Source of the DNA: Saprospiraceae bacterium
GTDB lineage: Bacteria > Bacteroidota > Bacteroidia > Chitinophagales > Saprospiraceae
NCBI GenBank assembly: GCA_029263015.1
Contig: JAJCYI010000163.1
Span: forward strand, 1-64,000
Direction of reading: 5' to 3'
DNA: 64,000 bases
The notes below the pieces were generated by a model, which saw only the letters and a list, made by a program, of their open reading frames with translations, made no database searches and was not told the DNA's origin. This document shows, piece after piece, positions 8,461 through 17,900 of this stretch. Positions within the stretch are counted from its first letter, which is position 1; each line of letters begins with the position of its first letter. The translations under genes were made by a program, and so were the position numbers.

Positions 8461-8488
8461 CACAGGTCACAGTCCTGCACCAACGGGT
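8454..8488 (+). repeat. 35-bp direct repeat, copy 2
   Basis: The repeat matches 7735-7769 at 31 of 35 positions. Its left edge cuts the PIN toxin stub after codon 10 and its right edge lies 4 bp before the HepT fragment at 8493. The two copies are 719 bp apart. Confidence 0.7.
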
Positions 8489-8492
8489 AAAT

Positions 8493-8666
8493 ATGGAACG
8501 GTTTCCAGATATCCCATGGCGAGCCATCGCAGGTATGAGAGATAAGTTGATCCATGATTATTTTGATGTGGATTTAGAGACCGTTTGGAAGACGGCTACT
8601 GAAGATATTCCGGTGTTGGTGTCTGAAATTGAAAAGGTGATTAATGAATTGGAAGAGGGGCTATGA
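8493..8666 (+). pseudogene. C-terminal fragment of a HepT-like (DUF86) toxin
   Basis: The 57 residues [20 protein letters not shown] and [12 protein letters not shown] onward match the C-terminal half of HepT ribonuclease/target proteins, including the R-x4-H active-site motif (RDKLIH), and end at a natural stop. The N-terminal half, with its helices, is missing, and no MNT nucleotidyltransferase gene is present. Without the N-terminal helices the HEPN fold cannot form, so I call it a remnant. It abuts the 35-bp repeat. Confidence 0.75.
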
Positions 8667-8775
8667 GTTTAATTGGATAAATTACAAGTGAACTGTAATC
8701 AATATTTTTTCAGGACAGATTTCTGATGTTAAGTGGGCGCAGGTTGGAAGGCTATTTTTCTCCGCTCCTTAAACA

Positions 8776-8984
8776 ACTGGACTTTTGACGCAGTTTTTTT
8801 CAAAGTAGCCAGGTAACGAATGTTCAATATGGCAGTGGATTATACATTGTTAAAATAATTATTTGGGGTTTTGGGAAAACACCCCGTTTTCCCAAAACAT
8901 CAAAAAATAATTTTCCAAATGTGTTTTCATCTGAAAATCAGACATATCTGTTTTTTCAATTTTAAATCACGTCAAAAGTCCAGT
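8776..8984. repeat. Inverted-repeat-bounded segment with inner hairpin
   Basis: ACTGGACTTTTGACG at 8776-8790 and its exact complement at 8970-8984 bound 209 bp. Inside, GTTTTGGGAAAAC and GTTTTCCCAAAAC (about 8872-8900) form a 13-bp stem. One end motif, GTCAAAAGTCCAGTAAA, recurs at 25519-25535, ahead of the 2H phosphoesterase gene. No reading frame is contained. The arrangement resembles a small non-autonomous element, but no target duplication was identified. The rest of 8667-9010 holds nothing recognisable. Confidence 0.55.
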
Positions 8985-9010
8985 AAACAACTTAAAACAA
9001 AATGTAAATC

Positions 9011-9661
9011 ATGTCAAAACCGAAGCCAAGGGAACCGTTTGATAGCATTGAAGAAGCTATTAAAGTATTAAAGCCATTTGGTGAAAATTTTGAAATCCCT
9101 TCAAGAGTCTTATCACGAGAAGAAATAATCCATAAGTTGGTAGGAGGCAATATTACAAGGTCATTTGCAAATCTTCCAACCCGCCCCTCTGAAGTTTTTA
9201 GAGGTTGGGGGGAAAGTATTTATGATAACTTTTTAAGTGAATTGCAATCTTCAAACAATGAGGTGAAGTTCAAAGAATTAATATTCAAATATGCTGATAG
9301 TTTAATTGAATTTTGGTACAATTTGTATGGAAAGCAAAGTGAAAAAATAGGATTCGGCCCAGCAACAAAAATCACAAATCTACTTGTGAAGACTATCCAA
9401 GAATCAGGATACTCAAATCCTGGTCAAATAAAGTTGATGCACGTTCCTTTTGATGTTTATACCCTTCGACCCCTAAAAAAAATCATCAACGAACTTACAA
9501 TGGTAAATTATGGTGTAAGGATGCCTCCTTACCCAACCATGAGCTATGTCGTCAATAAAGAACACTATATACTGCTTCAAAAAGCTATTCAACAATTATC
9601 TTTTTTGTCAGGAACTGTCCCTATAGCATTTGAATATCTATGCTGGAATCTTGAACACTGA
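9011..9661 (+). CDS. Protein of unknown function
   Basis: The 216-residue product begins MSKPKPREPFDSIEEAIKVL and has no signal peptide or membrane segment. Text such as PTRPSEVFRGWGESIYDNFL, YADSLIEFWYNLYGKQSEKI and LMHVPFDVYTLRPLKKIINE looks like an ordered, mostly helical cytoplasmic protein, with many aromatic residues. I do not recognise the family. The gene is more AT-rich than the flanking formate dehydrogenase genes and lies next to repeats and broken toxin genes, which suggests acquisition by transfer. A defence or abortive-infection role is conceivable but nothing in the sequence shows it. Confidence 0.75.
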   Translation: MSKPKPREPFDSIEEAIKVLKPFGENFEIPSRVLSREEIIHKLVGGNITRSFANLPTRPSEVFRGWGESIYDNFLSELQSSNNEVKFKELIFKYADSLIEFWYNLYGKQSEKIGFGPATKITNLLVKTIQESGYSNPGQIKLMHVPFDVYTLRPLKKIINELTMVNYGVRMPPYPTMSYVVNKEHYILLQKAIQQLSFLSGTVPIAFEYLCWNLEH

Positions 9662-9833
9662 TCACAATAATCAAGTTTCTAACTTAGTCCCAATATTACT
9701 GACAATTATAAAATAAACCGAAATATAGCTATTCCAGCAAATAACCTTAACTGTCCGTTCTTCCAAGTTTGTAACTTGCAACCTTCCATAAAACCTAAAA
9801 AACACCCATTGAAGAATTTCTAAAAATAATATC

Positions 9834-12581
9834 ATGTCAATAGAATCCTTGACCACCACTATCGCCCCAACCATCGCCACCAAAACCGCTCTAATCAACA
9901 ACCAATCCTTCGCCATAAAACCCGGCGAAACAATCCTCCAGTTCGTCCGCCGCTACAAAGGTGACGACTACGTGCCCACCCTCTGCGATGCGCCCAACCT
10001 GGAAGCATTTGGCTCCTGCAGGGTGTGCAGCGTTGAAGTTGGCAGAGTGGGGAACGGGGCACAGTTGAAGACCGTCGCCTCTTGCCACACGCCCGTGGCA
10101 GAGGACATGATGATCTTCACCGAAAGCGAAAGCATTCAAAAGCTCCGGAAGAACATCATCGAACTGGTGCTCACCGACCACCCGCTCGACTGCCTGACCT
10201 GCGAGGTGAACGGTAACTGCGAACTGCAAGATGTAGCAGCACGGGTAGGTATCCGAAAAGTGCGCTACCCAGCAGGGGAGGTGCATACCGACCGGGAAAA
10301 AGACCTCAGCCACCCATACATGACTGCCGACCTATCGAAGTGCATTATGTGCTACCGATGTGTTCGCGCATGTGACGAAGTGCAAGGTCAATTTGTGCTG
10401 GGTATCACTGGAAGAGGATTTGACAACAAGATCATCATGGGGCTGGATGATAGTTTCCTCAACTCCGACTGTGTATCCTGCGGGGCTTGTTCACAGGCTT
10501 GTCCGACGAGTGCGATCCACGATGTTTTTCAATCGAAAGCAGTGGTCGGACAAGACAAGGTACGTACCACCTGCACCTATTGTGGTGTTGGCTGCAACCT
10601 TGAAGTGAGCGTGAAAGATGGCTCTATCCTCAGCATCCAAGCACCTTACGACGCAGAAGTCAACCAGGGGCATACCTGCCTGAAAGGACGTTATGCATTC
10701 AAATTTTACAACCATCCTGATCGCCTGACACATCCAATGATCCGTCGCGATGGGAAGCTGGAAAAAGCAACTTGGGAAGAGACTTACGACTACCTCGCTG
10801 AAAAATTAACCAGCATAAAAGATAAATACGGCCCTGACTCCATCGCCGGCATTTCCTCTGCCCGCACGACGAACGAGGAAAATTATCTGATGCAAAAAAT
10901 GATCCGGGCGGTCATCGGCACCAATAATATTGACGGTTGTGCCCGGGTATGCCACTCGCCAACGGCGCTTGGCATGCAGCGCACTTTTGGTACAGGGGCT
11001 GCCACCAATTCCATTGAAGACCTGAAATTCACAGACTGCATGATGGTCATCGGTGCCAACCCAACGGTAGCGCACCCCGTCACTGGCGTGAAAATCAAGC
11101 AGAATGCGATGAAGGGCAAAACACTCATTGTCATTGATCCGCGCCGTACGGAAATGGCGAAATATGCCCACCACCACTTGCAACTCCGGCCCGGCACCAA
11201 CGTTGCGGTGCTGGACATGATGCTCTATTACATTATTTCGGAAGGGCTTGTTTCACAGGAGTTTGTAAACTCCCGCACGGAAGGTTTTGAGGATTTCAAA
11301 CAGGGAATTTTAAGTTTAAATATTGGTGACTTGGAAAAAGTCTCGGGCGTGCCACGGGAGCAAGCACGAGCTGCCGCAATCGCTTATGCAACGGCCAATG
11401 CCGCCATGAGTTTCCATGGGCTGGGGGTAACGGAACACTATCAAGGTACTTATGGCGTCATGCTCATCGCCGACCTCGCTATGATTACCGGGAACATTGG
11501 GAAACGGGGCTGCGGGGTGAACCCATTGCGAGGACAAAACAACGTGCAGGGCATGGCCGACATGGGCGTGCAACCTTACCAAGGCGCTGGCTATCTTCAT
11601 GTGGAAGACCCACAGCACATTCAGCGTTATACCGATTTCTATGGAGTAGAAAAAATGCCAGAAAAAACGGGCTACACCATCCCCGAAATGTACGATGAAG
11701 CTCTTACCGGCAAACTGAAAGCCATGTGGATCACAGGCGAGGACGTGGTTCAAAGCGATCCAAATTCAAAGAAAGTAATGCAAGCCCTTGATGCACTTGA
11801 CCTTTTAGTAGTCCAAGAAATATTTGAAACGGAGACCACCAAACATGCTCACGTTGTGCTGCCAGGCGCATCATTTTTGGAAAAAGATGGCACTTTCACC
11901 AATGGTGAGCGACGTATCCAAAAAGTGCAACAAGTCGTTGATCCTATTGGAGATAGCAAGCCCGATGGTCAGATTTATGTGGAAATGATGAACCGCCTCG
12001 GCTACCAACAACAGCCATACACGGCCAAAGGCATGTTGGAGGAGATCAGTCAAATAGTGCCGTTTTTCGCTGGTGTGAAATGGGATGAATTGGGCAAAAT
12101 GGGCAAACAATGGCCCGTTGCTCTAGATGGCACCGATACACAGATATTACATGGTGAATCTTTCAAACGGGGTAAAGGAAAGTTCGTTTTCCGTGAATTT
12201 ATCGAAACAAATGAAATTCTCGACCACCAGCAGGACTACCCATACATCCTGACTACAAATAGAAACCTAGAACATTACAACGCTGGCACCATGACCCGCC
12301 GAACCGCCAATGCCAAAATCGTACATGAAGATGTACTGCTTATCAACCCCATTGACGCAGCCACCCTTGCGGTGAAACGGGGAGACCTCGTGCGAGTAGA
12401 ATCACCACGTGGCCATGTTAACGTGAAGGCTAAAGTAACGGACGAAGTTAAGCCGGGTATTTTGAGCACCACTTTCCACTTCCCTGAAGTACTCCTGAAC
12501 TTGGTGACTGGGGACGTACACGATGACATTGCAAATTGTCCGGAGTATAAGGTGGTTAGTGTAAGGATTGCGAAAGTTTAG
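9834..12581 (+). CDS. fdhF: NAD-dependent formate dehydrogenase alpha subunit (molybdopterin)
   Basis: The 915-residue protein oxidises formate to CO2 in a molybdenum bis-MGD site and passes electrons through iron-sulfur clusters to the beta subunit. In order: a plant-type [2Fe-2S] domain (C51, C62, C65, C84), a His-Cys3 [4Fe-4S] site (H116, C120, C123, C129), a 2x[4Fe-4S] ferredoxin module (C170, C173, C176, C180 and C213, C216, C219, C223), the MopB proximal cluster (C247, C250, C254, C282) and the catalytic domain. The Mo ligand is Cys373 followed by His374 (ARVCHSPT), so it is a cysteine, not selenocysteine, enzyme. The C-terminal MGD-binding lobe is complete. Length and layout match FdsA-type soluble NAD-linked enzymes. 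No fdhD or gamma gene is present in the window. Confidence 0.95.
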   Translation: MSIESLTTTIAPTIATKTALINNQSFAIKPGETILQFVRRYKGDDYVPTLCDAPNLEAFGSCRVCSVEVGRVGNGAQLKTVASCHTPVAEDMMIFTESESIQKLRKNIIELVLTDHPLDCLTCEVNGNCELQDVAARVGIRKVRYPAGEVHTDREKDLSHPYMTADLSKCIMCYRCVRACDEVQGQFVLGITGRGFDNKIIMGLDDSFLNSDCVSCGACSQACPTSAIHDVFQSKAVVGQDKVRTTCTYCGVGCNLEVSVKDGSILSIQAPYDAEVNQGHTCLKGRYAFKFYNHPDRLTHPMIRRDGKLEKATWEETYDYLAEKLTSIKDKYGPDSIAGISSARTTNEENYLMQKMIRAVIGTNNIDGCARVCHSPTALGMQRTFGTGAATNSIEDLKFTDCMMVIGANPTVAHPVTGVKIKQNAMKGKTLIVIDPRRTEMAKYAHHHLQLRPGTNVAVLDMMLYYIISEGLVSQEFVNSRTEGFEDFKQGILSLNIGDLEKVSGVPREQARAAAIAYATANAAMSFHGLGVTEHYQGTYGVMLIADLAMITGNIGKRGCGVNPLRGQNNVQGMADMGVQPYQGAGYLHVEDPQHIQRYTDFYGVEKMPEKTGYTIPEMYDEALTGKLKAMWITGEDVVQSDPNSKKVMQALDALDLLVVQEIFETETTKHAHVVLPGASFLEKDGTFTNGERRIQKVQQVVDPIGDSKPDGQIYVEMMNRLGYQQQPYTAKGMLEEISQIVPFFAGVKWDELGKMGKQWPVALDGTDTQILHGESFKRGKGKFVFREFIETNEILDHQQDYPYILTTNRNLEHYNAGTMTRRTANAKIVHEDVLLINPIDAATLAVKRGDLVRVESPRGHVNVKAKVTDEVKPGILSTTFHFPEVLLNLVTGDVHDDIANCPEYKVVSVRIAKV

Positions 12582-13159
12582 TGCTAATCGTTCAGGTTTG
12601 CCTAAGAGATATGTCTAGTTTTATTTGAACTGAAAATCAATAATTGTAGGATGAAGAAGCAGAACTACTGAAGGAATTTGTTGGGACAGATGACTGAATT
12701 AATTCGAAATTAGCGTCTAAAGTGTTGGTTTTCAGAAAGAAATAACTATACATACCTTAATTTAAAGGTTCACGGATTGGGAAATCCGTGAACCTTTTTT
12801 TACGCACCAATGAAGTTTTGTTAAATTTTACGGGAGGAGTTTGATGTCGAACAATAAATGTTAAATTTCAATATATAATAATTTTTTCTAATAAACTGAA
12901 AAGAACTTCTACTCACTGCGAACAAACTTGAATCCGCTTACCTGTATAGGACTTTGGCAACTTTTATTATCTTTGCTATTCAATTGCCTCCCGATTCCTA
13001 AATCCCCTTGCTCGACATCTATCAAAGTTCACAAAACAAGCACTTTACGCAACCTAAGCAATATAAAGGCTTATAATCAGCCCAACACAATGACCTAACT
13101 GTATATTAAAAGCGGGAATACCCAAATCCTATTCCGTTTTATTACAGTGAGAATGAAAA
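12582..13159. other. Intergenic region after formate dehydrogenase alpha
   Basis: Apart from the terminator at 12764-12801 nothing coding is visible. A TATCTTTG box at 12968-12975 resembles a -7 element, but the nearest TTTG is only 11 bp upstream, so it was not called. The 3' half is the presumed promoter region of the beta-propeller gene at 13160. Confidence 0.4.
12764..12801 (+). terminator. Strong intrinsic terminator
   Basis: A perfect 15-bp stem (12764-12778 pairing with 12783-12797, loop GGGA) runs into a T-stretch to 12801. It lies 182 bp after the alpha-subunit stop and would end the formate dehydrogenase transcript. Confidence 0.85.
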
Positions 13160-14848
13160 ATGTTGATGAACCGAATTAAATATTTCTTGATATCCCAAAT
13201 ATTATTTCTGTCAACTACTCTTGTTTCACAGGCCTATTTTAACGCGTCTTCCAAAGTATATGAGCTGTACAGCAACGGCAGTTTTGCTAAGGCACTCGAC
13301 ATGGGTCGCGACAAGTTGAAAGTTTACAGAGACGATCCGGCACTGCTGTTTTATACTGCTGAATCCGCCCGAAGGCTTAGGTATTACCCAACTGCGGAAG
13401 TCTATTTTAACCTGATACCTGATGCCGCAAAAAGAGGCTCGCTATCAGAGGTGGATTTTTTTATTGGCCAGACCAAAAAGTCATTGGGCAAATACCAAAC
13501 AGCAGTCGAATATTACCAGAAATACCTGACTGACCACGATGATGAAACGGATCTTCTTATGCACTTGGCAAAAGATGAGATCAACCATTGTGAATGGATC
13601 ATCAACAAACTGTCTGAAAATGAACCTGATTTGTTCGATGTAGCTACGCTGGGCAGTAACATCAATACACTTCATTCCGAAATAGCTCCGTTGCGTTATG
13701 CCGACAAGATTTATTTCACGGCCATTTACCCAGATGAAGAAAACAAAGTCAACGTCAGCCGGATATATTCAGTTATAAAAGACCACCAATCGCGGCTCGA
13801 ATCCTTCAACCCATCTAAAGACCAGCTTCACGCTGCCCACATTGCCTTGATGCCCGATGCCAGCAAAATGTTTTACACCATTTGCCAGGATCAAAAAAAA
13901 TCAGAACAGTTACGCTGTGAGATTTGGAGCCGTGACCGCATGTACGAAGGTGGATGGGGGCCTCCCGTCCGACTGCCCAAGCATATTAACCATCGCTCGT
14001 CCACCATGCTCCACCCTACCATCGGCTGGGATATGTTCCTTAAATCTTATGTGCTTTACTTCTCGTCCGACAGGCCAGGTGGCGAAGGCGGACTCGACAT
14101 TTGGGGCAGTGTCATCAACAGAAAAGGGCAATTCAGTGAACCATTCAATGCCCCATTCAACTCGCCCCAAGACGAAGTTACACCGTTTTTCCACATGCCT
14201 TCCCAAGCCATTTTTTTTAGCTCAAATGGTTTCCCTGGCGTTGGTGGATTCGATGTTTTTAGAGTAACGAAAGTCGGCGAAGCCCAGTGGGAACTGCCTG
14301 TGAACATGGGGGAACCACTGAACACGCCATATGACGAATATTATTATTCCTATCATACCCGAACTGGCAAAGGCTATTTTGCATCCAACCGCAATTGCAA
14401 AGAAAAAGACCCCTTTGCCAATGATTGCCATACTGACATCTTTGATGCTTCCATTTTTGCTGAGTTACAATTGATGGCCTATAGTGGAATCAATGAAACA
14501 AAACTTGCCTTGCCCAACATTACCATCATGGATCTGAACCAGGGCACGGTCCAAGTACTTGCCCCCGATCCAACCGGCAACTATTTCCGTTGCCGATTGG
14601 CAGCCGACCGATTGCACCACTTGGCCATTTTTGCTGATGGATACCGCCCTGCAAGAATTATCCTTTCGACCAAAAACCTTCCGTATTCTGAGGTATTGAA
14701 AAAAGAAGTTTATTTGTTTGAAGGTGAAGCCACTGCCATGGAGCAACAGGAAATGGATAAATATTTTGAAAAAGTTGGCGTAGGCTCAGGCAACCCTGAA
14801 GTGGAAGCACTGCGAGCAAGGTTGAATTCAAAGGTGGTCAAGCCTTGA
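13160..14848 (+). CDS. Exported TPR and PD40 beta-propeller protein, PorE-like without OmpA domain
   Basis: The 562-residue protein has a signal peptide (to about residue 25, ending VSQA). Residues 30-150 hold TPR-like helices (YELYSNGSFAKALDMG, then ALLFYTAESARRLRYY and SLGKYQTAVEYYQKYL). Residues 160-430 contain WD40-like PD40 blades, with YFSSDRPGGEGGLDIW and IFFSSNGFPGVGGFDVF as the clearest. A carboxypeptidase-regulatory-like domain follows near 450-520. This order matches PorE-type envelope proteins associated with the type IX secretion system, except that the usual C-terminal OmpA peptidoglycan-binding domain is absent. The next gene encodes a T9SS type B adhesin 118 bp away, so a role in its export or surface anchoring is plausible. 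Confidence 0.8.
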   Translation: MLMNRIKYFLISQILFLSTTLVSQAYFNASSKVYELYSNGSFAKALDMGRDKLKVYRDDPALLFYTAESARRLRYYPTAEVYFNLIPDAAKRGSLSEVDFFIGQTKKSLGKYQTAVEYYQKYLTDHDDETDLLMHLAKDEINHCEWIINKLSENEPDLFDVATLGSNINTLHSEIAPLRYADKIYFTAIYPDEENKVNVSRIYSVIKDHQSRLESFNPSKDQLHAAHIALMPDASKMFYTICQDQKKSEQLRCEIWSRDRMYEGGWGPPVRLPKHINHRSSTMLHPTIGWDMFLKSYVLYFSSDRPGGEGGLDIWGSVINRKGQFSEPFNAPFNSPQDEVTPFFHMPSQAIFFSSNGFPGVGGFDVFRVTKVGEAQWELPVNMGEPLNTPYDEYYYSYHTRTGKGYFASNRNCKEKDPFANDCHTDIFDASIFAELQLMAYSGINETKLALPNITIMDLNQGTVQVLAPDPTGNYFRCRLAADRLHHLAIFADGYRPARIILSTKNLPYSEVLKKEVYLFEGEATAMEQQEMDKYFEKVGVGSGNPEVEALRARLNSKVVKP

Positions 14849-14966
14849 TCAGGAAACCAGAGAGAACATTTTATTTTGCACCTCCAAGGTCTTGCCAGGC
14901 CAAAAGCAAAGTTTATCATCTTCAGCACTTTGAGTATATTGCGCCCTCATATACTCATTCCTTCCA

Positions 14967-17900
14967 ATGCACTACATGAAAACCCAATACTGGCAATTCC
15001 TATTCCCGCTACTCTGTTTCTTTTTCATTTCAAAAGTACTCCAAGCCCAATGCTCCATAACAGTGGATGCTGGTCAAGATCAAGTGGTCTGTAATCTTGG
15101 AGAAACTGTTTCCTTAAACGGCTCGGTAAGCGGTAATTTTTTAGATTTCAACTGGACTCCAATAGCTGGGCTGGACAATCCGCTAAACTTAACTCCCAAT
15201 GCAACCGTCACAGGAACAGCGACTTACACCCTCACGGCATACGCCGAAGACCCCAGCGCTCCGAACCTGGTCAACAATCCAGCATTCGAAGCTGGCAATG
15301 CGGGATTCACTTCTACCTACACTTATAACCCAGCCCCTATTACCCCAGGCACTTATTTTATTACGACTTCACCTTCGTTGGTGTTTTCCTCTTTCCCTCC
15401 CTGCGACGACCACACTTTTGGCAACGGCACAGGCAACATGATGCTGTGCAACGGGACTGGCAGTCCAGCTGATGTTTGGTGCCAGACGATTCCGGTGGCA
15501 CCAAACACCTATTATGTAATGAGTGGGTGGGTGACAGCCTCTCCTATTTCCCCGCCCATCATGCAGTTTTCAGTAAATGGCATATTGGTTGGGACGCCCT
15601 TTTCATCTAATGGCGTACCATGTGGTTGGGAGCAATTTTCAGCTATTTGGTTTTCAGGGGCAGCCGTTTCTGCTACCCTGTGCGTTACTGACCAGAACTC
15701 TTCTGGCAACGGCCTGTTCGGCGATGATTTTGCGATTGATGATATTTATTTTGCGGAAGCATGCTCCGTTTCTGATGAGGTAGAAGTCTCCATTGCCGAG
15801 GTGGACGCCGTGCTGCCGTTAACGACTATTCTTCCATGTAATTCCCTACCAAATGGAATAGTCCTTGACGGGAGTGCCTCAACGACTGGGCCAAACATTT
15901 CCTATCAATGGGACGGTGCAAATATCGTATCTGGAGCCAACACTCACAGTGCAACAGTCAATGAACCAGGCAGTTACACATTGACAGTAACCTATAACGA
16001 CGGCTTTACCACCTGCACCGATATGGCCTCCATAGAGGTGCTGGACGATCCCAATTTTGTGCTCGCATTTGCCGTAGCGCTAGAAGATATTGACTGCTTT
16101 AACACCATCGTCACGATAGACGGAACAGGCACTTTTGAAGGCCCGACCATTAATTATTCGTGGACGCCAATGGCTGGGATTGTTTCAGGTGAAAACACCT
16201 TGTTCCCAGAAGTCAATCAAGGCGGCACATATACCCTTTTCGTTACCAATTCCATCACGGGATGTACTGCCACCGCCGAGGTAACGGTAGAAGAAGATAC
16301 AGAAGTACCAACCGCTACCGCAGAAGGGTCAGGCGTTATTTCTTGTATGGATACGATCCAAATACTTGATGGAACGGGAAGTAGCGCGGGTAGCGATTTT
16401 GAGTATGAATGGACGGCACTCAATTTTGGAAACATCATTTTTGGGGCGAATACAATTGACACCTGCGTCGTGGATACGGCAGGGACTTACCAGTTGCTTG
16501 TCACCAATATTGTGAATGGCTGCACTGCTACCGACACCATCGTTGTTGAAGAAAATGTCAATTTGCCAGAAGCTTTTGCAGAGGTGCAATCCAACATTGA
16601 TTGCATCAATAATAGTTCATCCATAACTGGAAATGGCAGCAGCATTGGTGATAGCATTTTATATCTCTGGACCACCATCAACGGGAACATCGTGAGTGGG
16701 GACTCCACCCTCACGGCCATCGTTGATCAAGGTGGCGATTACGTCTTGACAGTCAGCGATACGCTCAGCGGTTGCTCTGCCATCGATACTATTTCTGTTC
16801 TGGAAAATTCAGCCCTGCCATTGGCCAACGCCATTTCACCGGAAGAACTGACCTGCCTTGCCAGCGCTGTGCAATTGGATGGCACTAGTTCCAGTACGGG
16901 TGTTGATTTCATGTATTTATGGACAACTGTAAATGGCAATATTTTGAATGGAGACACCAGCCTGATGCCAATGGTGGACGCTGCTGGCCATTACCTGCTC
17001 ACCGTCACCGATACCACCAATGGTTGTACTGCCACAGATACGGCATTTACCATCAGCAACCTCACGCCGCCAATTTCAGAAGCGGGAAATGGAGCGACAA
17101 TTGACTGTGCCAACAACCCTGAATTCTTGGATGGAAATGGTTCAAGTCTTGGGGCAGACTTCACTTATCTGTGGACAACCAATGATGGCAATATTTTGAG
17201 TGGTGAAACAAGTCTGATGCCCCAAGTGAGTGCTGCCGGAATTTATTTTCTAACAGTAACCAATACTCTAAATGGCTGCATATCAACAGATAGTGTCGTC
17301 GTCTCAGCAGAGGGGAATGCGCCAACGGCCACGGTCGAAGTGTTGGATATTTTAGATTGCAACACCGGCACTTTGACAATAGATGGGAGCGGATCGTCCA
17401 GTGGCCCTGATATTTCGCTTTCTTGGTTCACCCTTTCGGGAAATATAATTAATGGCGAAACGACCCTGACACCCGAAGTGGATGCTCCCGGCACCTATAC
17501 CCTGACCCTCATTGACCAGACCAACAACTGTTTGACAAGTGTGAGCATAACCGTTGAACAGGACACCATGACACCGACAGTGAATATTGCCCAGCCAGTG
17601 CTGCTGAATTGCTACCAAGCACTGGATACGCTAGACGCAACAGCTTCCAGCCAGGGTGCTAATTTCACACAAAATTGGACGACCCAAAACGGAAATATCG
17701 TCAACGGAGCAACGACCCTGCAACCTCTCATTGCCGCTTCTGGCATTTATGTTCTGACCATAAATAATTCAGATAATGGTTGCCAAGCCACACAGCAGAT
17801 AATGGTTTTAGAGGATTTTCTGGAGCCAGTTGCCGATGCTGGGGTTGCCCAATCGTTGACCTGCAACGATCCTACCGCCCAGTTGGACGGTACTGCTTCC

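Noticed and set aside
10840-11000. Selenocysteine formate dehydrogenase
   Set aside because: The active-site codon in ARVCHSPT is TGC (Cys), there is no in-frame TGA in the gene and no SECIS-like need.
12953-12975. Promoter TTTG-N11-TATCTTTG ahead of the PorE-like gene
   Set aside because: The spacer is 11 bp, far below the 17-23 bp seen at better sites, and it would leave a 180-nt leader.
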